Part shown: positions 1-13,140 of the stretch, piece after piece
Position numbering within the stretch: position 1 is the stretch's first letter
Layout: every line of letters begins with the position of its first letter
DNA from: Atrina japonica
Lineage: Eukaryota; Mollusca; Bivalvia; Pterioida; Pinnidae
Reading direction: 5' to 3'
Assembly (NCBI GenBank): GCA_030159075.1
Contig: BROG01000227.1
Location: 724,001 to 788,000 of the forward strand
Length of the DNA stretch: 64,000 nucleotides
Position numbers and translations under genes: made by a program
The notes under the pieces: model-generated
Databases searched by the model: none
Seen by the model: only the letters and a program-made list of their open reading frames with translations
What the model was told of the DNA's origin: nothing

Positions 1-594
1 CATATCCTTTTCACAGTTTTTTGTCCTGCATGCATGCACACCAATCCGTTCATACATTGAGCTCAGTACAAACATTTAGAAACCATCCTCAAACTAAACA
101 TACAGAAATCAATGTTACTTTCACATGTTACATACATCCTTGCATACATGTATACGTATGACCACACAGACATATACACATCTAATATGCCTACATATAT
201 ACTTGCATATTATCCATGCTCCTACTTTATACATTTTATAGCTCTTATATACATGAATATATACACTTAAATACAAACATACCCATATAAAGTTACATTG
301 TGTTTCTATGCATGTTAATTTTCAGACTAGATTCATTAAATATGCACATCTGTATTGTGTATAAAAAGAGAGAGAGAGAGAGAGAGAGTACAAAATTGTT
401 AAAACATCAAATTGTAGCTAAAAGCACAACATTAAGATATATATGTAAATGCAGACCAACAGTATCTAATTGGACTGTTCATTTGGAAACAAAATGCACA
501 CATCAAGAAATGTTGCTGGCATGAGGGAAAGGCAGTAAACATACATGTGTGTTGATTGAAACAACATATTAACAATATTAACAAAATGAAAATT
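1..594. other. AT-rich non-coding stretch with a short (AG)n run
   Basis: No gene is visible. An (AG)n microsatellite lies at about 367-388. The right end, near 580-594, is the 3' flank of the LINE fragment that follows; its minus strand carries an AATAAA at 594-599, which fits the 3' end of that element. Confidence 0.6.
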
Positions 595-3315
595 TTATTC
601 AGGTATTTCTATGAGTGCATTCCATTTGTTCCACTGTCTTTGTAAATTTTGAAAGTTTTCTTCTCCTTTATTCACTGCTATAAATTTTAGAACATTATAA
701 TTATTACTTATCAATTTCTTGAAGCCAATACTAGATAAGGGTTGTTGTAAACATCTAGTTTTATAAATGTAATGTTTCATTACTAGTAAAATAAAGTTGT
801 CCACAGTATTATAAACACCATGGTGGTTATTATAAAAACCAAATATAAACATTTCTTTATTGAAAGCAAAGGGTATAAATAGACTGTCTAATATACTACA
901 GAACTCTTGTATGAAGTTTTGAACAATGTCACATTCCCAAAGGGCATGTTCAATTGTTTCTAATTCAGTGTTACATCTTGTACAGTAGGGACTGTCAACA
1001 ATACCTGCTCTATATAAATAAGAGTTTGTAGTAAGAATATATTGATTAATTCTGTATTGAAACCACTGTAACTTAGCTTCTTTTGTTATTTGAAAAGGAA
1101 GTTTGTAAATTTTACACCATTTTTTACGACCAGTAGAGATAAACGTGCTGCTGCTTTTCAACAGCAAATTGTAATAAAGTTTTGCTCCTTTTGTACACTT
1201 CAGAAACTATTTTCAAGTTAAAAGGTAAGCATGGATAGGATAGAGGCACACAAGGTCTTGTACTTTCTGTAATGTATTTCTGTATGATACGAGTAATACT
1301 TAAGAATTGTAAAAAGTTAGTATTAATATCATATCTTTCTTTAAATTCTTCAAGATTATATAAGCATTTATTATTATAATCTTTAAAAAGATCATGAATA
1401 CGAACAATTCCTTATTTAAACCAATGTTTGTAAAAAATAGTTTTATTGTCTACAGTTAATTTTTTATTGTACCAAATAGGAATTTCAGCTACTGTGCTGA
1501 TGTGACCATCACTGACTTCAGCAGTTTCAATAATTTTTTCCCAGGCCTGGAAAACTTCTTTCCAAAATATATTTGTAGTTTCTTTAAGACATTTATTTAT
1601 AAAATCTGTTCCACAATTCGCAAGTATAATTTCATTTATTTTTGTAAAAAGTATTTTTTGCCACTTACTAGTTGTAGTGTATAGCCTTCTCACCCAGGTT
1701 ATTTTGAGAGATTTTATATAAGTTTTCAAATGTAACATGTTAAGTCCCCCCTCAAATATTTTTTTACTACTATATCTCTCTTCAACTTGTCAGATTTGCT
1801 ATTCCATAAAAATGCAAAAAGATCTGAATTTAATTTATTTATGAAATTATCACTTGGGTTAGGTATTGACAAAAACAAATTGTTAAATTGTTGATATATA
1901 TTAATGATTTTATTAGCTGAATTTTTCCTATTGGTGTCAGGACTCTCCTATTCCAAGTTTTAATTAGGGATTTCAGTTTTACAAGTTTTTTATCAAAATT
2001 TAATTTAGGTATTCGAAAAAGATCAACATGGAACTCTATACCAAGTAAATTAAAAGTGCTATTTCCCCAATGTAAATTAAATTCAGGGTAGGTTACCTCA
2101 CTGTATTTTCTACTTCCAATCCAGACAGCCTGAGTTTTGCTTAGATTCATTTTCAATCCAGAAATACTTTCAAATGCTTTAAGCTCTTGTATTGAGTGTG
2201 AGAGAGATTCTTTTGACCCATTCTAAAATGAGAGTAGTGTCATCAGCATATTGGGATAATAAGATGGGAGTATCGTCAATATGGATGCCTTTAATGTTTT
2301 TATTATTTCTGATTCTAACAGATAAAATTTCTGCACATAAAATGAAAATGTAGGGCGCAATAGGATCACCTTGACGGCATCCGTTTTTTAATTTCAAAAA
2401 ATTGAGACAAATTGCCTCCTTGATTTACAGCAGAGTTAGTCTTTTTATGAAGTATTTTTATCCAATTTTTTATATCTGAACCAAAGTTAAAATATTCAAA
2501 AACCTTCTCCATAAAAAACCAGGAAAACAGAATCGAATGCTTTTTCGAAATCTATCATTAATAAAATTCCAGAAAATATCATTTTCCTCTGCATAATGCA
2601 AAATATCGTAAATAAGTCTAATATTTTCCCCAATATATCTCCTTGAATAAATCCTGTCTGATCACTATTTATTAATTTACCTAACACTTGTTTTAATCTA
2701 TTAGCGATTGAACCAGAAGCAATTTTGTATATATTATTTAAAAGAGTAATTGGCCTCCAATTTTTAATGAATTGTCTAGGTTTATCCCCCTTTGGCAGAC
2801 AGGTAATTATACCTTGTTTTTGAGTAACTGATAATTCCTTATGTAAAAATCCATAGTTAATAGACCTGACAATAAATATACCTAGTTGTTTCCAAAAAAA
2901 CGTTTAGAAATTCAATAGTAAAACCATCTGAACCAGGGCTTTTATTATTTTTCATTTTTTTAAGTGTCTGTGATGCTTCTGTGTATGTAATCTGTCCTTC
3001 CAAACTTTCAGCCTCTGGCTTACTTAACTTTGGAACATCCATGTTTTTTAAAAATTCATTTAAATCTATATCATCATGGACTACACTGTTACTTATGCTA
3101 TATAGTTTTTTGTAAAAATTACTTATTTCCTCTAAAATGTCATCCTGATTGGAAATCTCCTCTCCATTATCCTTTACTATTTTAGGAATAATTTTAGTGG
3201 TAAAATTCCTGTTTTCAAGGTTCAGAAAATACTTAGTAGGTTTTTCCCCCTCCAGTATCCACTTAGCTTTTGACCTAACTATCCTGTCTAAGAACTTTTT
3301 GTTGAATGACAACAA
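595..3315 (-). mobile_element. LINE (non-LTR retrotransposon) 3' part: reverse transcriptase and C-terminal zinc knuckle, decayed
   Basis: Reading down the minus strand, broken open frames together spell one non-LTR retrotransposon ORF2. The frame at 3315-2857 has the linker motif GEKPTKYFLNLE and the first RT block (NKSPGSDGF). That at 2687-2496 has LMIDFEKAFDSV, and that at 2397-2179 has GCRQGDPIAPYIF and the catalytic box YADDTTL. The frames at 2156-1839 and 1738-1412 are thumb and connection-like, and 1167-595 has a C-terminal CCHC-type knuckle (YCTRCN, then TIEHALWECD). Stops and frameshifts separate the pieces, so the copy is dead. The motif style fits the L1/Tx1-like group, but the clade call is by eye. 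The matching endonuclease half lies at 4346-5503 in the opposite orientation. Confidence 0.9.
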
Positions 3316-4345
3316 CTTTCACTAACCTGTGTACTTTGCTTGTGAAATATGACAGGTGGCTGTTATATAGTGTATATAAATGTGATACCATCAACATTTT
3401 GTTCCCCAACATTTGTGTGTTTTTCTAATGGATATAAGTGCTTTAATATCATATCTAAAATTTTGAGAACATCTGTGACTGTAAGTATGAGATTACTTAA
3501 CTTTGATTAAGTTTATAAACCAATGACAGTATTGATACATTTTAATTATGAACAACACACTTACTGCAATGTTCAAGACTTGGTTGGTGAGTTCTCACTG
3601 TCTACATGTACAATGAAATTCTTAATTGTGCTGTATAATGTATACATGATAATGCTAACTGTGCAGCTCCGAAAGTAATGATTGAGTTCAACTAATTTAT
3701 TAAGTAATTTATATTTGAGGGTTACTACATGTACATGTATTTACTTAGATGTGAATATACGACTTAGTACTGTTATAGTATTTTTTTTTTTTTTTTTCTT
3801 GCTGAACATGAGAAATGTATGTCTTGGTACAGTTATAGTTATACATGTTATATCTAGATAGATAATCTTTATTTTACATGTAAATGTGATTGTGTAGACA
3901 AAACAGTCAGTAATTTTCAATCTGCTTGTATTTATAGTGACCTTTCATTATCAGGTCCTTTTTTTCTTCCATGTGAAGCATGGAATGTCTGTTTGGACAG
4001 ACTATTATACTTTTGATTGTACTTAATTACTTTACATTGTTTACCTACACAGTCACAGGTATATGTAATACAAGCATTGTTTAGGCCTACCTATACATTT
4101 GTAAACACAACAAGCATTTCAATTATTAGGCGGAATATGTAACTACATGTACCTTATATACAGTTGTACTTTCAACTGAGCTTGGTTGATAGTGGTCAGA
4201 ACTACAAACCACTTTCTTACAATGTCTTTTTATTCTTTTTTCTCCTGTCTATCTTTCCTCTTTTCTCTGTTTACAAAAGTACATCTACTAATATGTATCA
4301 GCTGGTATGAGGGTAGACATAGTAAATTAATCATAAAGTATCAAC
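3316..4345. other. Spacer between the two inverted halves of the LINE
   Basis: No reading frame of useful length is present. It lies directly upstream of the plus-strand endonuclease start and could be the element's 5' UTR or ORF1 remnant, but no ORF1 motif was seen. It contains a poly-T run at about 3780-3797 and several ATGTACATGTA-like strings. Confidence 0.4.
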
Positions 4346-5503
4346 ATGGAAGGTATTAGAATACTTACCTTAAATTGTCAAGGTCTGGGGGATAAAAATA
4401 AAAGAAAAGATGTCTTTTCCTATTTAAGAAGTAAAAAATATAATGTTTTTTGCATCCAAGATACCCATTTTACTCCGGATTTAGAAAACATGGTACGGGC
4501 AGAGTGGGGTTTTGAGTGTTATTTCAGTTCTCTGAGTTCAAATTCTAGGGGGGTGGCAATTTTATTTAATAATAATTTTGAATACAAGGTTCTTAGAGAA
4601 AAAAAAGAAAGGGATGGGAACTTTCTGGCTCTAGACTTGGAGATAGAGAATAATAGACTGACTTTAATCACAATATATGGTCCTAATACAGATAGTCCAT
4701 TTTTTTATGATAGGATAATAGAAACATTAGGTTTATTTGATAATGATTTATATATTATGTGTGGAGATTTTAATTTAGTTGTAGATCCTGAACGAGACTG
4801 TCATAATTATAAAAACATTAACAATCCTAGAGCCAGGGAAAAAATACTAGAAATTATGGAGACATTCAGTTTGGTAGATATTTATAGAGAATATTTCCCC
4901 AATAGGAAAAGATTTACCTGGAGAAGAACCAATCCCTTCAAAACAAGCACGTTTAGTTTTTTTTCTTGTAGCAGATAAGTTGCTACCAAGTATATATGCC
5001 GCAGATATAGAACCTGGATATAGATCTGACCATTCAATGCCGTATATTACTTTAAAATTCAATAACTTCAAAAAAGGACGTGGACTTTGGAAATTTAATA
5101 ATTCTTTATTGCAAGACTCTGAATACCTGGACACCATAAACAAACTTATTCTAGATGTCAAATCCCAATATGCTCTCCCAGTTTATAATTTAGTTTGATA
5201 TCAACAAAATCCCAGATACTGAAATTCAATTTTATAATAAATGACCAATTATTTTTAGAAACAATTTTAATGGAAATCAGAGGAAAAACAATCTCATACT
5301 CAGCACATAAAAAGAAAAACTTAAAAACTCAAGAAAGTAACCTTATAGAAAGTATTTATAAATTAGAATCCTGTACAGAAATTAACATTGATGAATTAAA
5401 TGCTAAGAAACAAGAACTTGAGAACATAAGAATCAATAAGTTGAAAGGTAGTACATCTCATGATCTGTGTAAAAACAGTGTAACTGTAATCATTTACATG
5501 TAG
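4346..5503 (+). mobile_element. LINE 5' part: APE-type endonuclease, inverted relative to the RT half, frameshifted
   Basis: The frame from the ATG at 4346 encodes an apurinic-like endonuclease domain, with ILTLNCQGLG at the start, a catalytic Glu replaced by Asp in IQDTHF, ITIYGPN and CGDFNLV. A frameshift in the A-run at 4940-4943 diverts it to a stop at 4978. The correct frame resumes at once with FFLVADKLLPSIYAADI and GYRSDHSMP (the SDH motif). A second shift near 5230 is needed to reach RGKTISYS and the linker that ends near 5450. In family members this linker joins directly to the GEKPTKYF segment, which here begins the minus-strand half at 3315. The two halves therefore belong to one element, split and inverted. 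Confidence 0.88.
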
Positions 5504-6161
5504 GACTTAGGCGATTCAAATATTATAAATTTTACAACTGAATCACTAGAGGTTCTTTATATTTATGATCCACAAACTAGAATCACAGAAGCAGATGCCA
5601 TGTTAAAATGACAACTTAGCTGTAAACCACAAGTATAAAAATAAATGAATTCAGCAGGGCTTTATGTTTTTTATTTTTTTGGACATATGGTCCATGGCGC
5701 TGTAATTGGGAATTTCACGTCCTTTTAGGAATTTTTCTCCAATTTTTTGTTTCATTTATTTTGCTATTTGCTTTTTTTTAATCTCTTTTATTGTCAAGCT
5801 GCCATATTTTAACTTTCAAGAAAAACAATGATTGAAAATATCGGCATAAAAATGAGAAATAATGAAAAGATGTTATGTTCCTAAGTGGGAATTTTTGGTA
5901 AAAATTGGGGAAAAGAAAGATATGATTTGCGACTGGGAATATAAATGTAGCCTGATATTGGCTATAAATTTGGAGGAAAAAAGCCTTGGAATTGAAAAAA
6001 TAATTAATAATAAAAATGAATAAAAAGTTGATATTTAATAATTCGGTACAAGAGTATGATCAAAGCAGAGAAAACAAAAGGGAAAATTGTTGCCTCTGAC
6101 TCTAACCAGAGTAACTTACCTGTATATTATTTCTTTTATCAATAAGGTTTTTTGTTTAAAA

Positions 6162-6204
<43 letters not shown>

Positions 6205-6729
6205 ATATACAGTAGTAAAACAAAAGTAAGTTCCCAAAATGAATTTCACTATATATCCTTAGTAATTTTGCATTTATTTGTCCTCTGAAATTGGTAGATA
6301 TCCAAAATAAATGAAAAATGGCACATTTCACCCTGGGTCTAATATTGATAATATTTTCGTTTGTTACCATCGATCCATAAATTACTGAAGTTTTAGTGGT
6401 TTTAATTATTATGGTGTTTATGTATTATGTCACAGATCCATTCATTATCTTTGTGATAAACAGAAAAAATAGGTATATTACTCTCACAAATAATAATGTA
6501 TCTCTCCTGAAACAATCGATTGCAATGGAATTTCTACCAAATGAGTACCCAAACCTCAATTTTTTGTGAATCAAATTTTGTTGAAATTAGATAAAATACA
6601 AATTCTCTAGGCGTTATTGAAAAAAAAACCCATAAATTTAATAAGACTATATAGTGAAAATAAATTATGGGAACATACTTATGTAGGATGTTTGTTAATA
6701 ACTTAATTGCATTGAACTGAATTTAAGTA
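5504..6729. other. AT-rich non-coding stretch with (TA)n and a dispersed repeat copy
   Basis: No gene is visible. A (TA)n microsatellite lies at about 6165-6198. The segment at about 6240-6325 is an inverted copy of sequence near 10120-10215 (shared GGTAGATATCCAAAAT-type core), so it belongs to a dispersed repeat family. Confidence 0.55.
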
Positions 6730-7277
6730 CAGTGAGACCTAGACCAAATTTTCTGCCCCGATTTTAAGTGATTTTTTTTATTGGTAAAATCAGGTTTTAC
6801 CAACAAAACAATTTGCTTGAAATCCTGGGAGAATGTTCAGCCTAAGTGAGACCTTGTCTAAAAACCATCTCACTTAACTTATCGACCCCCTGAAAAATAA
6901 TGGACTCTTCTGTAAATCAATGATTTAGACTAGCCCAAATGTGTCTTTAGGGATAGATGAGTTAAGAGATCAACTCACATTTAAAACCACAATTATTCAG
7001 TCTCTGGAGAATTTCATCACAAATATCAAATTTAAATGAGTCCAGAACCTCACTTATGACATCACATCGTTGATCGGCCCTGACCGTTTTGAGTAAATCA
7101 AATAGGTTGTCTTTGTAGTGATCGCAAAGTTCCACTAAACTATAGTTACAGCTGCAATGAAGAAGGTATATTACTAATTTTTTTCTGTCTTTTTCTTGAA
7201 GAAAAAAATAGTAAAATACCTTCTTCGTTGCAGTTGTAATTTAGCCAGTAAACCCCACTAAATTCTAGGTTTCTCTG
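6730..7277. mobile_element. pogo/Tigger-like MITE
   Basis: It is bounded by inverted ends, CAGTGAGACCTAGA on the left and TCTAGGTTTCTCTG on the right, with TA on both outer sides. This is the pattern of Tc1/mariner-superfamily pogo/Tigger elements. Inside are a small foldback at 7144-7243 and a TTAA-type foldback at about 6874-6968. No transposase frame is present, so it is non-autonomous. Confidence 0.6.
7144..7243. repeat. Foldback hairpin
   Basis: Two arms containing GCAATGAAGAAGGTAT and ATACCTTCTTCGTTGC face each other across a T-rich loop. The whole could form a long stem. It lies inside the MITE at 6730-7277. Confidence 0.65.
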
Positions 7278-7331
7278 TATTTCCTTAGGGTTCTTAATTT
7301 AGTATTATAGCCGACTAATTGGTATTATTAT

Positions 7332-7367
7332 CAGCGATATATAAAGCTAATAGGGATTGGTGACTCG
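7332..7367 (+). repeat. Left 36-bp terminal inverted repeat
   Basis: Perfect inverted match to 13141-13176. It contains TATATAAA and ATTGG, which resemble TATA and inverted CCAAT boxes, so a promoter role in the element is conceivable but unproven. Confidence 0.8.
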
Positions 7368-7400
7368 GCGGTTTTATATAGAGCAACGCGCATATAGGCG

Positions 7401-7532
7401 ATGTCACTAAGCGTCTCGGAGATCCTGCTTACTGTGTCAACTTATCGGGAAAATGCGCCATTTTCAATTTACGCTTGGAGTAGCATCACTTCAGAAATCA
7501 TAGGACAATTAGCCATACAACAATCAGAACAG
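7401..7532 (+). CDS. Possible short first exon of an unknown element gene (speculative)
   Basis: An ATG opens 44 codons that end exactly at a good donor (CAG then GTGAGC). The frame begins MSLSVSEILL and ends IQQSEQ. It lies 33 bases inside the left terminal repeat, in one of the few GC-richer patches. No family is recognised, and no following exon was found in the AT-rich interior. It could equally be chance. Confidence 0.15.
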
Positions 7533-8109
7533 GTGAGCAGTTGTTATTGTGATAAAGTTTATATGTCTAGGTAACCAAATACCACCGATTTAGCGATTTG
7601 AAGTAATTAAATATTTACATAATCAAGGCAGTTTAACTGAAGCAATAGGAGCTTGTTTTGAAGCGAATTACATTAATCGCCGAGAACCATACCATATTGA
7701 AGAGCTAAAAAGCATTGAAATTATTGAATCACTTCGGATGAGATGCTAATTATTTAATTGCGATAATATAACTATTATGAAGTGAGCTATTCTAAAGCAG
7801 AAAGTTCGATGATTTTTTTTTTAAAAACCTGGATAGAAAATCACCCATATTATAAGCCTCATATGGTACGCTACTTTTAAAAATATTGTCAAAAATGTGG
7901 AAAAATCAAATGCAAAGTTCACTTATTTCACACTTGATCTTTATCAAAGTACTCAGTAATTGTGAAAGTACATATGCTTTTTCTGTTTATTGATTTGAAA
8001 TTTACTACGATTGTACCGATTTTTAAGTGGATTAATCGAACATTTATTTAGAGCTACGACGAAGACGAAATGGCGGAATTATCCGCATGAGTTTTTATTG
8101 ATATCAGTT

Positions 8110-9290
8110 GTAACATGGATGTTTAAAAAACTTTTTTGTTTTTTGAATAAAATAAACCTATTGCTTGTCATTTGTGAAGTTGAAATACTAATATTTTGAA
8201 GTACGCGTTTATTTTTTTTAATTAATATTTTATATTTTTTCTCTTTTATATTTTAAAATTTTAGGGATTTTAACGTCCATTTTGAATTATTATCACCTCT
8301 GATTTTCTCAATTACCCTGAAAAATGAATTTCTTACAATTTTAGTGAAAAAATTTGCTTTGATTATTGTGACATTAACTTGTGTAAATAGGCATATTCAT
8401 ATTTAATTGCAGTTTACAAGGGTTTAAACTTTAAGGAATTAACAGAAAATTGAAATAGGACTGGCAATGTCTGAATGGCAGATTTTGCTGTAAAAATGTA
8501 GGTCTTAAAAATATTTTGTTTCTGCATAAAATAAAAATTATTGATTGTCAGTCGTGAATTTGATATATTAAAATTTTTAAGTACTCGGTTAATTTTTTAA
8601 TCAATATTTTTATCCATTATTTTTTATGTTTTAAAGTTAAAGTATTTTACCGTCCATTTAAATGATTTTGAGACCAAATACTGACACTTCTGATTTTCTC
8701 AATTACTCTGAAAAATAAAATTATTTACAATTCTAAGTGCAAAATGTAATTGATTATTGGAACACTAACTAAGTACATAGGAATATTCATATTTGATTAC
8801 AGTTTACAGGATTTTGAATTATTGAAAATAGTATTGTGAAAAAATCGGGATGGCAGAGTTTGCTGTAATGTTGTATTTTTATATAGTTGTAAATTGTTGG
8901 CCTAAATGTTTTTTTTAATTCATGAAGTTAAAATATCAAATTTTTGCATTACATTTCTATTTGAATTTAATTTGTTTTTTATTATTTTTTTTATTTTCAA
9001 ATCAAGTAATTTTATTATCCAATCAGTGTGGAAGGCACTGAAAGAGACAAAAATTGTTGATTATGATTTTCTCAATTACTCTGAAGAATAAAATTATATA
9101 CACATTTTTTAGAGTGCAATCAAACGCTGACTTAGTTAGTTAGTATATAGGCATGTTCATATTTTATTGCAGTTTACAGGGTTTAAGCCTTAAAGGGATT
9201 AACAAAAAATTAAATAAGACTGAAAATGGCAGAGTTGGCTCCAATGTTATATTTTTATATAGTTGTAAAAAGGTTGGCCTAAAAACTATT
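8110..9290 (+). repeat. Three-copy tandem repeat, unit about 370-390 bp
   Basis: Shared landmarks recur in order: GATTTTCTCAATTAC near 8300, 8692 and 9066; TGCAGTTTACA-type strings near 8408, 8795 and 9170; and GGCAGAGTTTGCTG-type strings near 8475, 8852 and 9230. The copies have diverged, so the expansion is old. No coding potential was seen. Confidence 0.75.
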
Positions 9291-10212
9291 TACTTTAATG
9301 TTTAGTTATAATCGAGAAAAACAGTTTTATGAGATTAGGGAATAAATGTGATGATACATTAAGTTAAAAAAAATGAATAGAAACCTGACATGTAAATTCA
9401 ATAAATTCTCTTTATTTAAAATTATCATTGAAATACATGTACACTGGGTGTATTTGTTGTGTGTTTTATTTTTCAGACAAGGGGAAAAAGTTATAATAAA
9501 AGGATAAACTGGATGGCAGTGATGAATTGTTGAGTTACAGTGACTATGTAACATTATTGTGGAACTACATGTATGCAATTCATTGCAGAAATTCATGTAT
9601 CTTAAATGAAATATAAATCCAAGAAATTGATAAATTGTCTTTTTCTTTCATGTTTGTGTTCTTCCATGAGGTCACTTTTTTAAAGTGCAGTATTACTCAA
9701 CAGGATTTCAGTATGCAAACATGTTTCTTTCATCCAAGCTCTGCACATAATTATACCTTTATTTGCAGAATAGAAAAAAAATTTAATCCGCTTGGAGTGA
9801 CATCATAAATAAGTTTGCAAAATTTATTTTCACTATTATATTCTTAGTAAATTCATGTTTTTTCCTCTAGAATTCATTGTTTTTTAAATTTTAATAAAGT
9901 AAATTGATTCACATGAAGGTGAGGGTTTGGTTCTTATGTGTTAGAAATCCCATTACAATCTGTGTTTTTATTTTAGGATGGAATACACTAATTTTCATGT
10001 GAGTAAAATTCTAGTGACTTCATTTTGAAGTTTATTAATGGATAAATAATGTATTTTTAAGTAATTCATGGATGTAAACTAACAGAAATATCAAAATTAG
10101 GCCCACACTTCATGGGTTATACATGTATGTGTCATTTATTGATTTTCATTAATTTTGGGTATCTACCAAATTTGGAGGACAAATCACAGGATTGCAGGAT
10201 TACTATGATTAT

Positions 10213-11460
10213 ATGGTAAACGGAAAGAAAGTCACAGGAAAAAAAGTCACAAATTTGATAGGAAAAAAAGTCACAGGAAAAAATGTTTTTTAGAAAGTAA
10301 ATTTGATTACTGTATATTATGTGTTAAATAATTGCATAATTTCAAAAAGTATGATTTATTAATATTCAGCTTGGATGCTCTAATTAATTCATGAAAGAAA
10401 TCAAATTTCTGACAATATTAAGTGTATGGTTTCCAATCAAGGGGACATCAAGAAAATTCATATACCCATAATTAATCAAATTGCTCCCTTTAACTTACAG
10501 CTGTAAAAACTAATTACTGCTGATATACCTTTAATTGTTTCTTTAACACTAAATTTGTACATCAGATTGTTCACTATAGGAAATGCTAAAACAAACTTTC
10601 CATAGAAATTTCTGTTAAATTGACAAAACTTTGCAAGCTCAAAATATAACAAAAAATTTGAGGAAATGTATGGCTTTAATGAAGTTTTCTCATATAAGGG
10701 ACAGCATTAACAAATTTTATCATAACAGCCATGGAAATCATCAGAAGTAACAAAGATGGTGTAGAAATCTGCTATCAAGGGTACATGAATATCAGACTTA
10801 ACAACTAGTGTAATTATGTGCCATTACAATATATTATTTATGACAATGCATGAACTATTTAGTGATTATTTATGACAATGCATGAACTATTTAGTGCTAA
10901 TGAATGAACTATTTAGTGCTGATGTATGAAAAAATATTTTAAATATATCAAAAATATGAAATTGAATAGACTCTAGTGCTTTTGTGTGAAAGATCATTAA
11001 AATTAACACTTCTGTTATAATGTTAAATGAAATTGCATGTATGTTTATTGAAATATAACTGAAAGAAAAATAAAATATACATGTAAAATAATTATGGTTT
11101 CATTCTTTCTTTCATATAAAGGTTAATCTCAAGGCTTGTCAAATAATGTGAGACTTTTCCCCCCTAAGGACTTGGAAAAATGTGCCCTTTTTCTTTGACC
11201 TTCTTTCCTACAGTATTACTCAAAGACTTAGCAAATATGATTTTGTCCGACAAATACGACCATGACTTTACTACAAACAGCCTTTTCAAATTGTGACTTT
11301 TCTTTAGATATGGTCAAATTCTTGTTTGTGATTTTATTTCTTGTGACTTTTATTCCTTTAGATAATTATATTCTTATTCACCACTAATATCTCGTACATA
11401 GATTGTGACTTTTTTTCCCGTGACTTTATTTCCTGTGACTTTTTTTCCTACATTCGATTA
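10213..11460. repeat. Inverted-repeat element with AAAGTCACAGGAAAAA motifs
   Basis: The left end has three copies of GGAAAAAAAGTCACA-like motif (10213-10286). The right end (about 11290-11460) has the reverse complement several times (TGTGACTTTTTTTCC). The arms are imperfect and each is internally repeated. The middle is AT-rich with no frame. Near 10840-10925 there is a small direct repeat of GCATGAACTATTTAGTG. Confidence 0.5.
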
Positions 11461-13140
11461 TATTGTGAAATTCATTTTTGCGAACTAATTTATGTCCAAA
11501 TACTGTACATATTCATCATTTGCAAACAGCAAAAATCTGACATGGTGATGCAAGAATAATCCTTACTATTCAGTATTATGCACTTAATCCACAAATTATA
11601 ACAATTTAATTTTATAGTAATGAATCAAATTCAACCAAATATACACAGATTTATACTTGGAAAAAACCTATCAGGGTCTTCACTTGTACAATAATGTCCA
11701 TACTTCTTCATATTTTAAAAATTAAGAACCCAGGATAATCAAATATTTTGTTATTCTGTCTAAATGACAATAATTGTTGTTTAAATAGTGTATTAAAATA
11801 ATATTAACATCATATCAAAGTTACAATGATTTCATTTCAGATATATAAGCTTAAGTATTTTTCATTTTTCAACTGTCTGAATTGTTTAAATATTTCCAAT
11901 ATCAACTTATTTCCCCCAAATTTAAAAGAAATTGATTAACCTCTAATTGTCTAATAGATCTGTTTAAATACTCAATTTTCTATTCTTCCTGCATGTTTGG
12001 AAATTATTTACCAAAAATACTTACCTGTGTAGACTTATTGTAAAGTGGGAATTTTATTGTTTGCATAGAAGTATTATACATGTAGTTATTTTATTATCAT
12101 GTGCTAAATTAACATATTTCAGAAATACCTTCTTTTGCACCCCACTCAAATGTTTATTTTTTAATCATGTGTAAGAAATGTGTAAATTTGAGTTTTTAGA
12201 AATAATAAATAAAAAACATTATTTATTATGATTTTATAAGTATCTGGGTTGTGGTTTCAAAGGGGTGGAGAGCAAAAAATATTCGAAAGATTGTTTATTA
12301 CACCTACAAGGTTACATGCTTAACTCAGGAAGTGATCTGCAGTATTATTCCTCTGCGGGAGTTCAACACCCAAAACGAGTGTCCTTTATCAGTGTTTACT
12401 GCAAATACCATATACCATTGCTTTTATCAGAACAGATAAAGCTAATCCCCTTGATGTTTAAATAAATATAGGTGCCATGTATTTTCACACCTTAGTGCTG
12501 TAGGATTACGACATGTTCCTGATAAAACTGAAATTATACACAAACGTAAAAAAACAGATATTTTGCCGATTTACATCTCCGGATATGTTATACATTACAT
12601 CTTTTAATGTTCGGTTTGAAAATTCTTTTTATTTGTTAATCTAATAAAATTGAGAGGGGATTACGTAATTATCAAAAAAGATTTTTATTCTAGACTAGTA
12701 TTTATTTTAGTAGATCAAGAATCTAAAAATTAAAATTTGCTGACACATTTCTGATGTAATTTCTAATATTTTTTACATTATTCATTTATTTTGAGTTGTT
12801 AAAAATGGTACCTTATTCGGTTATTTTTTTCAAACTTGTGATTTGTGAAACATTTAATGTTTTAAAGTAGTAAACCTTTCCTTGCTCTCAAATTACCGAG
12901 TAACATTTTCACGATACACATACGAACGATCAATCTAGTTGTCGGTCTTTGCTGGTGCCAGCAGCTTCTCAACAATTACACGACCGACAAAGACTCTGTA
13001 TAAGAGATTTGTCTCGATTACGTCCCTTCTCACTGTTTGCGTGTTACTATCTGGTTTGCGCCTGCGCGGTGAGTGTCGATTTAAACTGGGTCACTCATTT
13101 GCATATCAAAAGGATACATCCGCTCATAACTGGAAGAGCG

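Noticed and set aside
4847..5161. Minus-strand frame opposite the LINE endonuclease
   Set aside because: Shadow of the plus-strand endonuclease, which has clear family motifs.
12251..12465. Two overlapping plus-strand frames in a GC-richer patch
   Set aside because: No domain, no splice context and no homology recognised; overlapping frames argue for chance.
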